Assembly: GCF_001969385.1 (NCBI RefSeq)
Contig: NZ_CP014796.1
Location: 868,001 to 932,000, forward strand
Origin: Salipiger profundus
GTDB lineage: Bacteria > Pseudomonadota > Alphaproteobacteria > Rhodobacterales > Rhodobacteraceae
DNA: 64,000 nucleotides
Reading direction: 5' to 3'
The notes under the pieces are model-generated. The model made no database searches, was not told the origin of the DNA, and was given only the letters and a program-made list of their open reading frames with translations. The translations under genes were made by a program, and so were the position numbers. Position 1 is the stretch's first letter, and each line of letters starts with the position of its first letter. This document shows positions 35,292 to 44,077 of this stretch, in pieces.

Positions 35292-35308
35292 CGGGGGCAG
35301 AGCCCCCG
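35292..35308. terminator. Hairpin downstream of priA, same core as one near hemC
   Basis: Perfect 7-bp stem CGGGGGC/GCCCCCG with loop AGA. The 15-base core GGGGGCAGAGCCCCC is identical at 657-671. It lies about 40 bases after the priA stop on the minus strand. No T-tract follows. Confidence 0.5.
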
Positions 35309-35345
35309 GCCCGTCAGGGCACACCCGGCCCCACCCGGTCCAGGG

Positions 35346-37535
35346 TCAGAAGAAGCTCTGCGGATCGATGTCGATGGCCATGCGCAGCTCGCCCTTCAGC
35401 CGGAACTGCGCCGCCCACTCGACCAGCGCGGGCTGCAGCGCCACGCCCTTCGGCGCCTTCACCAGCAGCCGCACCCGGTGCCGCCCCCGGACCCGGGCGA
35501 TCGGTGCCGGTGCCGGCCCGTAGACCTGCGCCCCGAGGCGACGCAGCGGCGCGTCCTGCCGCGCCATCGCGTTGCCGAGGTCGAACACCTCCTGCACCTC
35601 GGTCGACGACAGGATCACCGCCGCGAGCCGTCCGTAGGGGGGCATCCCGGCGGCACGGCGTTCCTCGGCTTCCGCCTTCCAGAACCCCTCCTCGTCCCCG
35701 GACAGGATCGCGCGGATCACCGGGTGCTCGGGCTGGTAGGTCTGCAGAAGCGCCACGCCCGGCTTCTCGGCCCGCCCGGCCCGGCCCGCCACCTGCCGCA
35801 TCAGCTGAAAGGTCCGCTCGGCGGCACGCAGGTCGGAGCCCTGAAGCCCGAGATCCGCGTCGATCACGCCGACCAGCGTCAGCAGCGGAAAGTTGTGCCC
35901 CTTGGCCACCAGCTGCGTACCGATGATGATGTCGGCGCCGCCGCCGGCGATGGTCTCGATCTCGGCCTTGAGCGCCCGCGCCGAGCCGAAAAGATCCGAC
36001 GACAGCACCGCCAGCCGCGCATCGGGAAACAGCTCCGCCGCCTCTTCCGCCAGCCGCTCGACCCCGGGGCCGACCGCGGCGAGCTTGTCCTCGGCCTCGC
36101 AGGACGGACAGGCGGCGGGCTTCGGGACGGTCTCGCCGCACTGGTGGCAGACGAGCCGCTGCAGGAAGCGGTGCTCGACCATGCGGGCATCGCAATGCGG
36201 GCAGCCGATCTGGTGACCGCAGGCCCGGCAGATCGTCACGGGCGCATAGCCGCGCCGGTTGATGAACAGCATCGCCTGCTCGCCCCGCGCCATCCGCGCG
36301 GTCACCGCCGCCTGCAGCGCCGGCGAGACCCAGCGGTTCGACGGCAGGTCTTGGCCGCGCATGTCGATGGTCCGCATCTCGGGCAGCGCCGAGGCACCGA
36401 AGCGCGAGGTCAGGTCGAGCCGCGTGTATTTCCCGGCATCGGCGTTGGCCCAGCTTTCCAGCGACGGCGTGGCCGAGGCCAGCACCACCCTGCCCGAGCA
36501 GATCGAGGCCCGCAGCACCGCCATGTCGCGGGCGTTGTAGAGCACCCCCTCCTCCTGCTTGTAGGAGGTGTCGTGCTCCTCGTCGACGACGATCAGTCCG
36601 AGGTCGCGGAACGGCAGGAACAGCGACGACCGCGCCCCCACCACGAGCTGCGCCCCGCCCTGCGCGACCTGTTTCCAGACCCGCCGGCGCTCGGTCACCG
36701 TGACGCCGGAATGCCACTCGGCGGGCTTCGCGCCGAAGCGGGCCTCGACGCGGGTCAGGAACTCGGCCGTGAGCGCGATCTCGGGGAGCAGCACCAGCGC
36801 CTGCCGCCCCTGCTGCAGCGCCTCGGCCACCGCCTCGAGGTAGACCTCGGTCTTGCCCGAGCCGGTGACCCCCTTGAGCAGTGTCGTCCCGTAGCGCCCC
36901 GAGGCGACGCCCTCGCGCAGAACGCCCGCCGCTCGGGCCTGGTCCTCGGCCAGCGCCTTGCCGCCGTAGCCCGGGTCGAGCCGGGGAAAAGCGGTGTCGC
37001 GCGGGGCCTCTTCCTCGCGCACCGCGCCCTGCTTCGCCAGCCCCTTGATCACCGAGGGGGTCACGCCGGCGGTCTCGGCGAGCTCCGCCTGCGTCAGCGC
37101 GAGTCCGCCCATGTCGCTCAGGACCTCGAGCACCCGGCGCCGGGCATCGGTCATGCGTTCGGGCCCGGTGTCTCCCAGCCGGTAGATCTTGCGCATCGAC
37201 GGCGCGTCGCCGAGCCCCGGCGCCCGGGTGGCGAGCCGCAGCATCGCCGAAAGCGGGGTCAGCGTGTAGTCCCCGGCCCGCTCGAGGAACATGCGCAGCT
37301 CGTCGCGCATCGGCACCGCATCGAGCACCCGGATGACCGAGCGCACCTTGGCGTAGTCGAAATCGCCCCGCCCCGGCCCCCAGACCACGCCCAGAACCTT
37401 GCGCGGCCCCAGCGGCACCTCGACGAAGGCACCTTCGAAGCAACCACCCTCGGGGGCGCGATAGTCGAGAAGCCGGTCGAGCGGCTGCGTGGTCAGAACA
37501 GCGACCAGCGTGCCTTCGTCGTAGAAACCGTCCAT
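35346..37535 (-). CDS. priA: Primosomal replication protein N' (PriA helicase)
   Basis: A 729-aa superfamily 2 3'-5' helicase that restarts stalled forks. An N-terminal DNA-binding region ([20 protein letters not shown]) precedes Walker [12 protein letters not shown], the DEEH box in [15 protein letters not shown] and conserved helicase motifs through [21 protein letters not shown]. The inserted zinc-binding region has the paired cysteines [13 protein letters not shown] and CHQCGETV...CPSC. It is divergent from the aldolase gene across 105 bases. Length is normal. Confidence 0.96.
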   Translation of the reverse strand: MDGFYDEGTLVAVLTTQPLDRLLDYRAPEGGCFEGAFVEVPLGPRKVLGVVWGPGRGDFDYAKVRSVIRVLDAVPMRDELRMFLERAGDYTLTPLSAMLRLATRAPGLGDAPSMRKIYRLGDTGPERMTDARRRVLEVLSDMGGLALTQAELAETAGVTPSVIKGLAKQGAVREEEAPRDTAFPRLDPGYGGKALAEDQARAAGVLREGVASGRYGTTLLKGVTGSGKTEVYLEAVAEALQQGRQALVLLPEIALTAEFLTRVEARFGAKPAEWHSGVTVTERRRVWKQVAQGGAQLVVGARSSLFLPFRDLGLIVVDEEHDTSYKQEEGVLYNARDMAVLRASICSGRVVLASATPSLESWANADAGKYTRLDLTSRFGASALPEMRTIDMRGQDLPSNRWVSPALQAAVTARMARGEQAMLFINRRGYAPVTICRACGHQIGCPHCDARMVEHRFLQRLVCHQCGETVPKPAACPSCEAEDKLAAVGPGVERLAEEAAELFPDARLAVLSSDLFGSARALKAEIETIAGGGADIIIGTQLVAKGHNFPLLTLVGVIDADLGLQGSDLRAAERTFQLMRQVAGRAGRAEKPGVALLQTYQPEHPVIRAILSGDEEGFWKAEAEERRAAGMPPYGRLAAVILSSTEVQEVFDLGNAMARQDAPLRRLGAQVYGPAPAPIARVRGRHRVRLLVKAPKGVALQPALVEWAAQFRLKGELRMAIDIDPQSFF

Positions 37536-37640
37536 TCGAGCAGTCCGTCAGTGCTTGAGTTCCGGGACTTTCGACCCACATCCGCATGGGGTAAGACACG
37601 GGCACGCGATTGCCAAGCAAAGCCGGGAGGGCTGACGCCG

Positions 37641-38294
37641 ATGAAATTCTTCGTGGACACCGCTGATATCGAGGCAATCCGTGAACTCAACGATCTCGGT
37701 CTGCTCGACGGGGTGACGACCAACCCCTCGCTGATCGCGAAATCCGGTCGCGACATCCAAGAGGTCCTCGAGGAAATCTGCGACATGATCGACGGCCCGG
37801 TCTCGGCCGAGGTCGTGGCCACCGACTGCGAGACCATGCTCGAGGAAGGGCGAAAGTTGGCCGGCATCGCCCCGAACATCGCCGTGAAGGTGCCGATGAC
37901 ATTCGACGGCTTGCGCGCCTGTCGGTCGCTGACGCACGAGGGCAAGATGGTCAACGTGACGCTCTGCTTCACGACCAATCAGGCGCTGCTCGCAGCCAAA
38001 GCCGGTGCGACCTTCATCTCGCCCTTCGTCGGGCGTCTCGACGACATCGGAGAGGACGGCCTGAAACTCGTCTCCGACGTCCGCCAAGTCTACGACAACT
38101 ACGGCTACGAGACCCAGATCCTCGCCGCCTCGATCCGCTCGACGGCCCAGATGACCGCCTGCGCCAAGATCGGCGCCGACGTGGCCACCGCGCCGCCCGC
38201 GGTGATCAAGGCGATGGCCGACCACGAGCTCACCGACAAGGGCCTGAGCGCCTTCCTCGCGGATGCGGAGAAGGCAGGCATCAGGATCGTGTGA
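37641..38294 (+). CDS. fsa: Fructose-6-phosphate aldolase / type 3 transaldolase
   Basis: A 217-aa class I aldolase of the TalB-small/FSA (MipB) family. The N-terminus [20 protein letters not shown] and [11 protein letters not shown] are characteristic. The Schiff-base Lys lies in [14 protein letters not shown]-terminal [20 protein letters not shown] matches. It should transfer dihydroxyacetone units in the pentose phosphate pathway or split fructose-6-phosphate; sequence alone does not separate the two. GGGAGGG precedes the ATG. A small unknown gene starts two bases after its stop. Confidence 0.93.
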   Translation: MKFFVDTADIEAIRELNDLGLLDGVTTNPSLIAKSGRDIQEVLEEICDMIDGPVSAEVVATDCETMLEEGRKLAGIAPNIAVKVPMTFDGLRACRSLTHEGKMVNVTLCFTTNQALLAAKAGATFISPFVGRLDDIGEDGLKLVSDVRQVYDNYGYETQILAASIRSTAQMTACAKIGADVATAPPAVIKAMADHELTDKGLSAFLADAEKAGIRIV

Positions 38295-38296
38295 CC

Positions 38297-38635
38297 ATGG
38301 GACAGGATACCCCACATTCCTTCCGGCTGGCAGAAGCCGAGATGAGCCTGCTGGACAAGCGGGCCGTCATCCTTGCCTACCAGTCCTACCAGCTCGAGAT
38401 GTGCAACATCCCGCAGGAGGTCTTCGGCGAAGAGATGGATTTCTATCTCGACTGGGCGGTGCGCGACGGCGACCAGATGTTGATCCTGTCGAAATGCCTG
38501 CACGATGTGCTGGAAGCCCTGCAGGAGATCTCGGGCCAGCAGGCCGACGAGTGGCCGGTGCTGCGCGACAGCCTTGCCGCCGCGCTGCCCGAGGATGTGT
38601 TCGGGATCGTCATGCGCTCGATCCGGCAGGGCTGA
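38297..38635 (+). CDS. Small acidic protein of unknown function
   Basis: A 112-aa soluble protein starting MGQDTPHSFRLAEAEMSLL. It is predicted mostly helical, acidic, with no membrane segment and no motif I recognise (VILAYQSYQLEMCNIPQEVF). The ATG is two bases after the fsa stop. An in-frame GTG at 38291 overlaps that stop and is the alternative start. The tight junction implies co-transcription with fsa. The twin hairpins follow. Confidence 0.65.
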   Translation: MGQDTPHSFRLAEAEMSLLDKRAVILAYQSYQLEMCNIPQEVFGEEMDFYLDWAVRDGDQMLILSKCLHDVLEALQEISGQQADEWPVLRDSLAAALPEDVFGIVMRSIRQG

Positions 38636-38658
38636 CGACGCCCGCCCGGCGCGACCCG

Positions 38659-38712
38659 AAGATTTTTCGTCCGAAAAATCTTTGCGAAAGGAAATTTCGG
38701 ACGAAATTTCCT
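38659..38712. terminator. Twin AT-rich hairpins between convergent genes
   Basis: Two perfect 11-bp stem-loops in tandem: AAGATTTTTCG/CGAAAAATCTT with a 2-base loop (38659-38682) and AGGAAATTTCG/CGAAATTTCCT with a 2-base loop (38689-38712). They lie between the small acidic-protein gene and the convergent unknown gene. The layout matches the twin hairpins at 16454-16507, though the sequence differs. Bidirectional termination is the likely role. Confidence 0.7.
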
Positions 38713-38720
38713 CCGCGGGG

Positions 38721-39563
38721 TCAGACGTTGGGCTCGCCTTGCAGGCCGAGCAGCTTGCGGAAACCGGTCCAGTAGCCGGGAAGGCGCGGCGCCTCCTGCA
38801 TCCCGGCAATCGCCTCGTCGGCCCAGCGCGGCATCTCGCGCGCGGCGAAGTCCCGCCCCCATGACAGGTAGGCCTCGGCGTGCTCCGGGCGCAGCCGGCA
38901 GGCCGAGCCCACCAGCCCGACGAGCGTTTCCGGCGGTGAATACCATTCGTCCTGGATGCCGGTGACCCGCGCCTTCATGAACGGTCCGATCAGGCGCATC
39001 AGCCGCTTCTCCGAGAACAGCAGCAGCATCCGCCCCATCTCGTCGCGCGAGTAGTGGATAAGCGGCGGGAAGGTATCGTAGAACATCGCCACGCCGTCGA
39101 CGATGGCGAAGTTGCGGATCGACGGGTGGAAGCCGATGCGCGTGTCGAAGCGGTCGGCGGCGTTCCAGAAACGCGCGATCACCTGTCCCGCGGCCTCCAT
39201 CATGGCCAGCGTCTCGTCGCGCGGCGCGACCTGCATGAGCGGCCGCATCAGCGATGCCTCGGGCAGCGCCTCCTGCACGATCACCGGCACCCGCGCGCCC
39301 TCCATCTCGAGCAGGTGGAACGCGGTTTCGGGCATCGGCACGCCGGTCTCGAGCAGCGCCGCGACGTAATCGTCATGCGCCGCGGCCAGCCGCTCGAGCA
39401 TCGCCGCGTCGTCCATGCCGCGATAGACCTTGATGACGCGGTCCGCGAAGGGCCCCTCGGCGGGGCGGAACGGCGCGCAGAAATAGCCGAGTCGCGAGAT
39501 CGGCTGGCCCTGTGCGGCCTCGTGGCGGCGGATCGTCTCGGCAAGGGCGGCAAGATCGGTCAT
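38721..39563 (-). CDS. Conserved protein, possibly protein-kinase-like fold
   Basis: A 280-aa cytoplasmic protein I cannot name with certainty. Features recall the aminoglycoside-kinase-like fold: FADRVIKVYRGMDDAAM (possible lysine strand), HLLEMEGARVPVIVQEAL (hinge-like), and FHPSIRNFAIVDG followed by MFYDTFPP (possible catalytic loop and metal Asp). The usual catalytic Asp of the HxD loop is not evident, so activity is uncertain. AAGGAG precedes the ATG. It is downstream of an orphan ParA gene with a 41-base gap. Confidence 0.6.
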   Translation of the reverse strand: MTDLAALAETIRRHEAAQGQPISRLGYFCAPFRPAEGPFADRVIKVYRGMDDAAMLERLAAAHDDYVAALLETGVPMPETAFHLLEMEGARVPVIVQEALPEASLMRPLMQVAPRDETLAMMEAAGQVIARFWNAADRFDTRIGFHPSIRNFAIVDGVAMFYDTFPPLIHYSRDEMGRMLLLFSEKRLMRLIGPFMKARVTGIQDEWYSPPETLVGLVGSACRLRPEHAEAYLSWGRDFAAREMPRWADEAIAGMQEAPRLPGYWTGFRKLLGLQGEPNV

Positions 39564-39604
39564 GGGCACTCCTTTTCCGCGCAACGCGGAGATCGTGCCC
39601 CCGT

Positions 39605-40246
39605 TTACCCCGATGCCAGCAGTTGCGCCACCTCCGAGGACAGCGCGTCGACCTCCTCGCGGGCCGGGGTCTTGCGGCCCTCCGCCGCGCTCAGCCCATG
39701 CCCGAACGCTTCGGCGTAGCCCACCCGGTTGGCAAGCTGCGCTGCGGCGATGCGCGCCTGCATCTTCTGCGCGGCGCCCGAGATCTCGCCCGAGAGCCGT
39801 GTGCCCGGCCGGGTGCGGTTCATAACCATGAGCACCTCGCGGTTCTCGCGCCGCGCGAGATCCAGCACGCTTTCGGTGGCCCAGAGGTCGAGATGGCTCA
39901 TCGACACCGGCACCAGCACCAGGTCCGCCGCCCGGAGCGCCGGACGCAGGTCGCTGTCGGCCTTGGGCGGCGTGTCGACGATCACCACGTCGAACCGGTC
40001 GGCGAGCTTGCGGCACTCGTAGGTGATGCCCCAGGCCGACGAGGTCGCGAACTCGAACCCCTCGATCGCCTCGGGCTGCTGATCGATGCGGGTCATGAAC
40101 CATCGCCCGAGACTGCCCTGCGGGTCCGTGTCGATCAGCGCGACCGTCTGGCCGAGCCTGCGTAGTCCCACCGCGAGATTGGCCGAAAGCGTGGTCTTGC
40201 CCGATCCGCCCTTCTGCTGCGCAACGGTAATGACCGATCCGCCCAT
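39605..40246 (-). CDS. ParA/MinD-type P-loop ATPase, orphan
   Basis: A 213-aa ATPase. The deviant Walker A is QQKGGSGKTTLSANLA, with the signature lysine, and Walker A' is IDTDPQGSLGRW; VVIVDTPPK is Walker B. No ParB gene or parS-like sites are seen nearby, so it is probably not the chromosome-partition ParA. Such orphans place proteins or structures in the cell. GGAAGGGG precedes the ATG at 40246. It is co-directional with the unknown kinase-like gene. Confidence 0.85.
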   Translation of the reverse strand: MGGSVITVAQQKGGSGKTTLSANLAVGLRRLGQTVALIDTDPQGSLGRWFMTRIDQQPEAIEGFEFATSSAWGITYECRKLADRFDVVIVDTPPKADSDLRPALRAADLVLVPVSMSHLDLWATESVLDLARRENREVLMVMNRTRPGTRLSGEISGAAQKMQARIAAAQLANRVGYAEAFGHGLSAAEGRKTPAREEVDALSSEVAQLLASG

Positions 40247-40381
40247 GCTGCCCCCCTTCCAGGTCACGTTTACATGACATTTGGCACCTGCAGCATAATC
40301 GCTTCCCGCGCCCCGTCCAGTGCGCTTAACCGCGCGTTAACCACTCTCTCCGACGCTGGGGCGGAAGGAAGGGAGGGCCCG

Positions 40382-41053
40382 ATGCGGACCGTGCCGCTTC
40401 TCATAGCCCTGGCAGCCTCGGGCTGTGGCGCGAAAGACGCCGCGGCTGGCGCATGGCTGCGCGAGCGGGGCAGCCTCTTTGCCAGCGCCAGCGCGCGGCT
40501 GTCGTGGCCGCAGGACATCACGACCTGGACCTCGCTCGAACCCACGGGCCAGTATTACACGTTCTACGCCGAATACGGGCTGACCGAACGGCTGACCGTT
40601 GGCATGGACCTCGGCCGGTCGGTCTCGGGCGACGGCAAGGGCGTGGCCTTCCTGCGCCTGCCGCTCCGCGACCGCGACAGCGGGCTCAAGATCGCCACCG
40701 AGCTCGGCCTTGGCCAGATCGACGGCACCCCGGTGCTGCGGCCCGGGCTGTCGCTGGGGCTGGGGCTGCGCCACGGCTGGCTCTCGGCCGACGGGCTGGC
40801 AGAGTATGCGCCGCTTTCGGGACAGGTTGATCTGAAGCTGGATCTGACTTGGGGGTGGAACCTGCCGGGGGATCGCCACCTGATCCTGCAGGTGCAGACC
40901 GGCGCACCGCATGGCGACGCACCCTTCGCGAGACTGGCCCCCTCGGTCGTGGTCCCGGTGACCGAACGGCTGTCCGCCGAGGTCGGCGCCACGTGGGGCG
41001 TGACCGGCGACGCCTCCATGGGCGTTCTCGTCGGTCTCTGGGCCGAGTTCTGA
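40382..41053 (+). CDS. Exported protein of unknown function, beta-rich, possible lipoprotein
   Basis: A 223-aa protein with N-terminus MRTVPLLIALAASGCGAKDA. The ASGC sequence at residues 12-15 could be a lipobox, though the -3 residue is not the usual Leu. The rest shows alternating strands ending in aromatic residues (YYTFYAEYGLTERLTVGMDL, VDLKLDLTWGWNL) and a C-terminal GVLVGLWAEF. This pattern resembles an outer-membrane beta-barrel. AGGGAGG precedes the ATG. No family is assigned. Confidence 0.65.
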   Translation: MRTVPLLIALAASGCGAKDAAAGAWLRERGSLFASASARLSWPQDITTWTSLEPTGQYYTFYAEYGLTERLTVGMDLGRSVSGDGKGVAFLRLPLRDRDSGLKIATELGLGQIDGTPVLRPGLSLGLGLRHGWLSADGLAEYAPLSGQVDLKLDLTWGWNLPGDRHLILQVQTGAPHGDAPFARLAPSVVVPVTERLSAEVGATWGVTGDASMGVLVGLWAEF

Positions 41054-41092
41054 GGTCTTGCGCCGCGGCCCGTTACCGCTAGGCTCGCGGGC

Positions 41093-41575
41093 ATGACATC
41101 CCCGATCCGCCCCACCGACGACGAGGCCCGCCAGCTTGCCCGCGAACTCATCGCGGGCGCCCGGTTCGGAGCGCTCGCCTTCACCGACCCCGACAGCGGC
41201 ACCCCCATGGTCAGCCGTGTCGCGGCGGTGCCCGGCCCGGACGGCCTGCCGCTGAGCCTCGTCTCGGACCTTGCGCAGCACGCACGGGCCCTCAAGGCGG
41301 ACCCGGCCTGCGCCCTGCTGCTCGGCGAGCCGGGACCGAAGGGCGACCCGCTCACCCATCCGCGGCTGAGCCTGCAGGCCCGCGCCCGGTTCATCCGCCA
41401 CGACGATGCGGATCACGCGGCCCTTGCGTCGCATTTCCTGGCGCTTCAGCCCAAGGCGCAGCTCTACATCGGTTTCGCCGACTTTTCGCTGCTGGCCTTC
41501 ACCGTCACCGGGGCCCACCTGAACGGCGGTTTCGGCAAGGCCTTCGTCCTGACGCCAGACGATCTGCGGCCCTGA
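41093..41575 (+). CDS. Pyridoxamine 5'-phosphate oxidase family, HugZ-like
   Basis: A 160-aa FMN-binding split-barrel protein. ARFGALAFTDPDSGTPMVSRVA and LSLVSDLAQHARALKADPACALL match the flavin-binding part. The C-terminal YIGFADFSLLAFTVTGAHLNGGFGKA resembles HugZ-type haem oxygenases, but the haem-binding C-terminal loop is short, so the reaction is open. It follows the beta-rich exported protein by 39 bases. Confidence 0.83.
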   Translation: MTSPIRPTDDEARQLARELIAGARFGALAFTDPDSGTPMVSRVAAVPGPDGLPLSLVSDLAQHARALKADPACALLLGEPGPKGDPLTHPRLSLQARARFIRHDDADHAALASHFLALQPKAQLYIGFADFSLLAFTVTGAHLNGGFGKAFVLTPDDLRP

Positions 41576-41581
41576 GGCACG

Positions 41582-41616
41582 ACAAAAGGGCCGGTGCCGC
41601 GCAAGGCACCGGCCCT
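41582..41616 (-). terminator. Strong rho-independent terminator of the beta-helix gene
   Basis: On the minus strand a perfect 12-bp stem (AGGGCCGGTGCC/GGCACCGGCCCT on plus) with a 6-base loop runs into TTTTGTC. It is 18 bases after the beta-helix protein stop codon. Its other side faces the HugZ-like gene and may also stop it. Confidence 0.82.
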
Positions 41617-41634
41617 CCCATGATGCGCTGCAGC

Positions 41635-43923
41635 TCAGTAATCCATGCGCACCTGCAGCGTGACATCCCCCCGGATCGGCTCGGGCCAGAGCGCGTGCAC
41701 CTGGTCCTGGCCGGCGCCCTCGCGTGTCGAGGTGTAGGGCGTGACGAAGACGCTGACGTTGGCCTCGTCGCGCGGCCGCGACCGGAGCACGAGGCTCGCC
41801 ACCTCCATCGCGTAGCCGCCGAAGGGCAGCCGGTCGCCGGTGTCGATCACCCAGGTCTGCGCGTGGGTATTCTGCGCATGCTGCACCAGAAGCGGGTTCG
41901 ACGCGCCTTTGCCGACGTTCAGATAGGTGTTGTCATCGAAATGCACGTTGCGCATAGACGACAGGTCGAGCGGCGCGAAGGAATCGTCGACCCGCTCGAC
42001 CCGGTCGATCACCTGCCCCACCGAGCGGAACAGGTTCCCCGAGACGTTCAGCCCGTTCACCCGGTGGTTCTGACCGTAGGGTTTCACCACGATGAAGGCG
42101 AAGTGATCCGCCACGTTCGAGCACAGGAAAACGTTGCCGGTCAGCGACAGCCCCGAGAAGCCGAAGCCCGACGTGAAATCCGGCTCCGGCTCGCGCTCGT
42201 TGGTCCACTCGATGAAGCAGTTGTCGACGTAATTGCCCGAGATCGTGGTGTTGGTGGCCTTCAGGCAGAGCACGATGCCGGCGCTGCGCACACCGCTGTC
42301 GCTGCCATCGCCTTGGAAGAAGTGGTTGCCCGAGATGACGCCGTTCGCGCCCGAGACCACCGCGAAATGGCGGAACTGCGAGGCCCGGTTGTTGCGGATC
42401 TTCACGTCGTTCGCGTTGGTGTTCAGCGCGATCGAGCGGCGGCTCTGCGTGTCGGTGCCGGCTTCCGCGGTGATGAACTGGTTGTAGTCCACCAAAAGCC
42501 CTTGGCAGCCCTCGCCGATAGAGGTCAGGCCCCTGTCCTTCGGGCGATTGAAGACGCAGTTGCGCACCACGTTCACGGTGCCCGACCGAGGCAGCATCAG
42601 GCCGCTGGCATATTCCGAGCACTGGAACTCCACGTCCTCGACCTCGAACTTGTCGAGCCGGGTGAACCCGCTGAAATCGAGCAGGTAGCGGAAGCGGGTG
42701 AAGGTATAGGTCTGCGTGCCCTCGGCATCCGAGAGCGGCTGCGACAGGGTGAGGGTCTGGGCGCCGACGTTGATCTCCTTCACGTAGATCTCGCGCCCCA
42801 CCCCTGCAGCTTCGACAAGGCTGCCGACGGCAATGTTGGCGATATTCGCGACCCCGGTCAGCTGCCACTTGTTCGAGGCCGAATAGCTGGCCTGGCTGGT
42901 CACGCTCGTGCTGTCCCATGCGCTCGAGCTTTCGGCGCGAAGCTGGCCGTTGCGCAGCACGCGGCGCTGGGCATAGGTCTCGCGATTGTCCACCGCCGCC
43001 TGCACGTCGATCGGCGCGGTCAGCGAGACGCGCCGCCCACTCAGGTCGAAGCTTTCATGGTCGGCGTTGTTCAGCAGCGACTGCAGGCCCTTCTTAAGCG
43101 CCAGTTCCTCGTCACCGCCAAAGGCGTCGACATAGGCCGCAAGGTGGAAATCCTTGGTGAGCGACAGGATTGCGCTCGCCGGCATGGTCACGCGGCCCTC
43201 GAAGATCACGTGATGCTCGAGCGTGACCGAGCTGCCAAGCCGGTAGCTGCCCGCCGGCACGAGGATGCGCCGCCCGTTCGCCGCCGCGTCGGCGGCTTCG
43301 AAGGCGGCGCTGTCGTCGGTGCTGCCATCGCCCAACGCGCCGTAGTCGCGCACGTCGACCTGGCTCAGCATGTCGCGCAGGAAGACCTCGGTGACATCCT
43401 CGATGACGATATCGTCGATCCGCACGACCCCACCGTTGGACCCGGTCAGGTCGAGGCCGAAATGCCCATGCGTCGGCTCCAGGCCCCAGGGCATGTCGAC
43501 TCCGCCGCGCGTGCCGGTGCCGACGATGGCCGAGACCTCGACCACCGTGCCGTAGCTGTCGAGCTGCACCGATGCGCCCGTCGTGGCGAGCCCCGAGACC
43601 TCGGTGCCGTCGTCGCGCCCGGCCCATGCGGCGATGCGCACCGCCGGCATCACCCCGGCCATCGCCTTGAGCCGGGCGGTGACCCGCAGGTAGCACCCCG
43701 GAAGGATCGGCGTGTCGACCATGTAGCGCAGTCGCTGGGTGCCCTCGGTCTTCTGGATCTCGAGGCACCCGCCGAAGTCCTCGTCGGCCGGGACGAAGGC
43801 CGCCGTGGCAAAGCCCGCGTAGGTGTCCGAGCCGGGCGTGCCGTCGCCGCGCGACCACACGTCGAGCCCCGCCGAGAAGGGTGTCGGCATGAAAACCACG
43901 CCATCCGTAACCGCCTTGTTCAT
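41635..43923 (-). CDS. Right-handed parallel beta-helix protein, pectate-lyase-3 / GH28-related
   Basis: A 762-aa protein. The N-terminal 190 residues form a carbohydrate-binding-like beta domain. DVRDYGALGDGSTDDSAAFEAA (about 195-215), cut here to its key DYGALGDGSTDD, opens a long beta-helix, with Asn-ladder repeats such as NTTISGNYVDNCF and GLNVSGNLFRSVGQ through the C-terminus. Phage tailspikes, epimerases and polysaccharide lyases share this design. There is no signal peptide, so export would need another route. ATG at 43923 has GAGG upstream; a TTG at 43938 is the longer alternative. No phage or polysaccharide genes adjoin it. Substrate is unknown. Confidence 0.75.
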   Translation of the reverse strand: MNKAVTDGVVFMPTPFSAGLDVWSRGDGTPGSDTYAGFATAAFVPADEDFGGCLEIQKTEGTQRLRYMVDTPILPGCYLRVTARLKAMAGVMPAVRIAAWAGRDDGTEVSGLATTGASVQLDSYGTVVEVSAIVGTGTRGGVDMPWGLEPTHGHFGLDLTGSNGGVVRIDDIVIEDVTEVFLRDMLSQVDVRDYGALGDGSTDDSAAFEAADAAANGRRILVPAGSYRLGSSVTLEHHVIFEGRVTMPASAILSLTKDFHLAAYVDAFGGDEELALKKGLQSLLNNADHESFDLSGRRVSLTAPIDVQAAVDNRETYAQRRVLRNGQLRAESSSAWDSTSVTSQASYSASNKWQLTGVANIANIAVGSLVEAAGVGREIYVKEINVGAQTLTLSQPLSDAEGTQTYTFTRFRYLLDFSGFTRLDKFEVEDVEFQCSEYASGLMLPRSGTVNVVRNCVFNRPKDRGLTSIGEGCQGLLVDYNQFITAEAGTDTQSRRSIALNTNANDVKIRNNRASQFRHFAVVSGANGVISGNHFFQGDGSDSGVRSAGIVLCLKATNTTISGNYVDNCFIEWTNEREPEPDFTSGFGFSGLSLTGNVFLCSNVADHFAFIVVKPYGQNHRVNGLNVSGNLFRSVGQVIDRVERVDDSFAPLDLSSMRNVHFDDNTYLNVGKGASNPLLVQHAQNTHAQTWVIDTGDRLPFGGYAMEVASLVLRSRPRDEANVSVFVTPYTSTREGAGQDQVHALWPEPIRGDVTLQVRMDY

Positions 43924-44077
43924 CCGATCGATCCTCAATTGCTGCGCCGGTCGCGGGAACCGGATGCGCCACGCACCGGTTTGATCCCGCGCAATCAGCA
44001 GCTATCAATCGTCTGTTAAGAGGCTCTGCGGGCACCGTGACGCTCCCGCCCCGGCTTCGCAACACCCGGAGAACGCG

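Noticed and set aside
35232..38294. 1020-codon open frame that runs from antisense-priA into fsa
   Set aside because: Only the last 217 codons, which are fsa itself, are protein-like. The rest is antisense to priA.
41635..43923. Prophage tailspike
   Set aside because: No integrase, capsid, terminase, att-site repeat or composition shift surrounds the gene.
41620..44019. 799-codon open frame on the plus strand over the beta-helix gene
   Set aside because: The minus-strand frame has ribosome site, terminator and a recognised fold. The plus-strand product is composition-biased noise.
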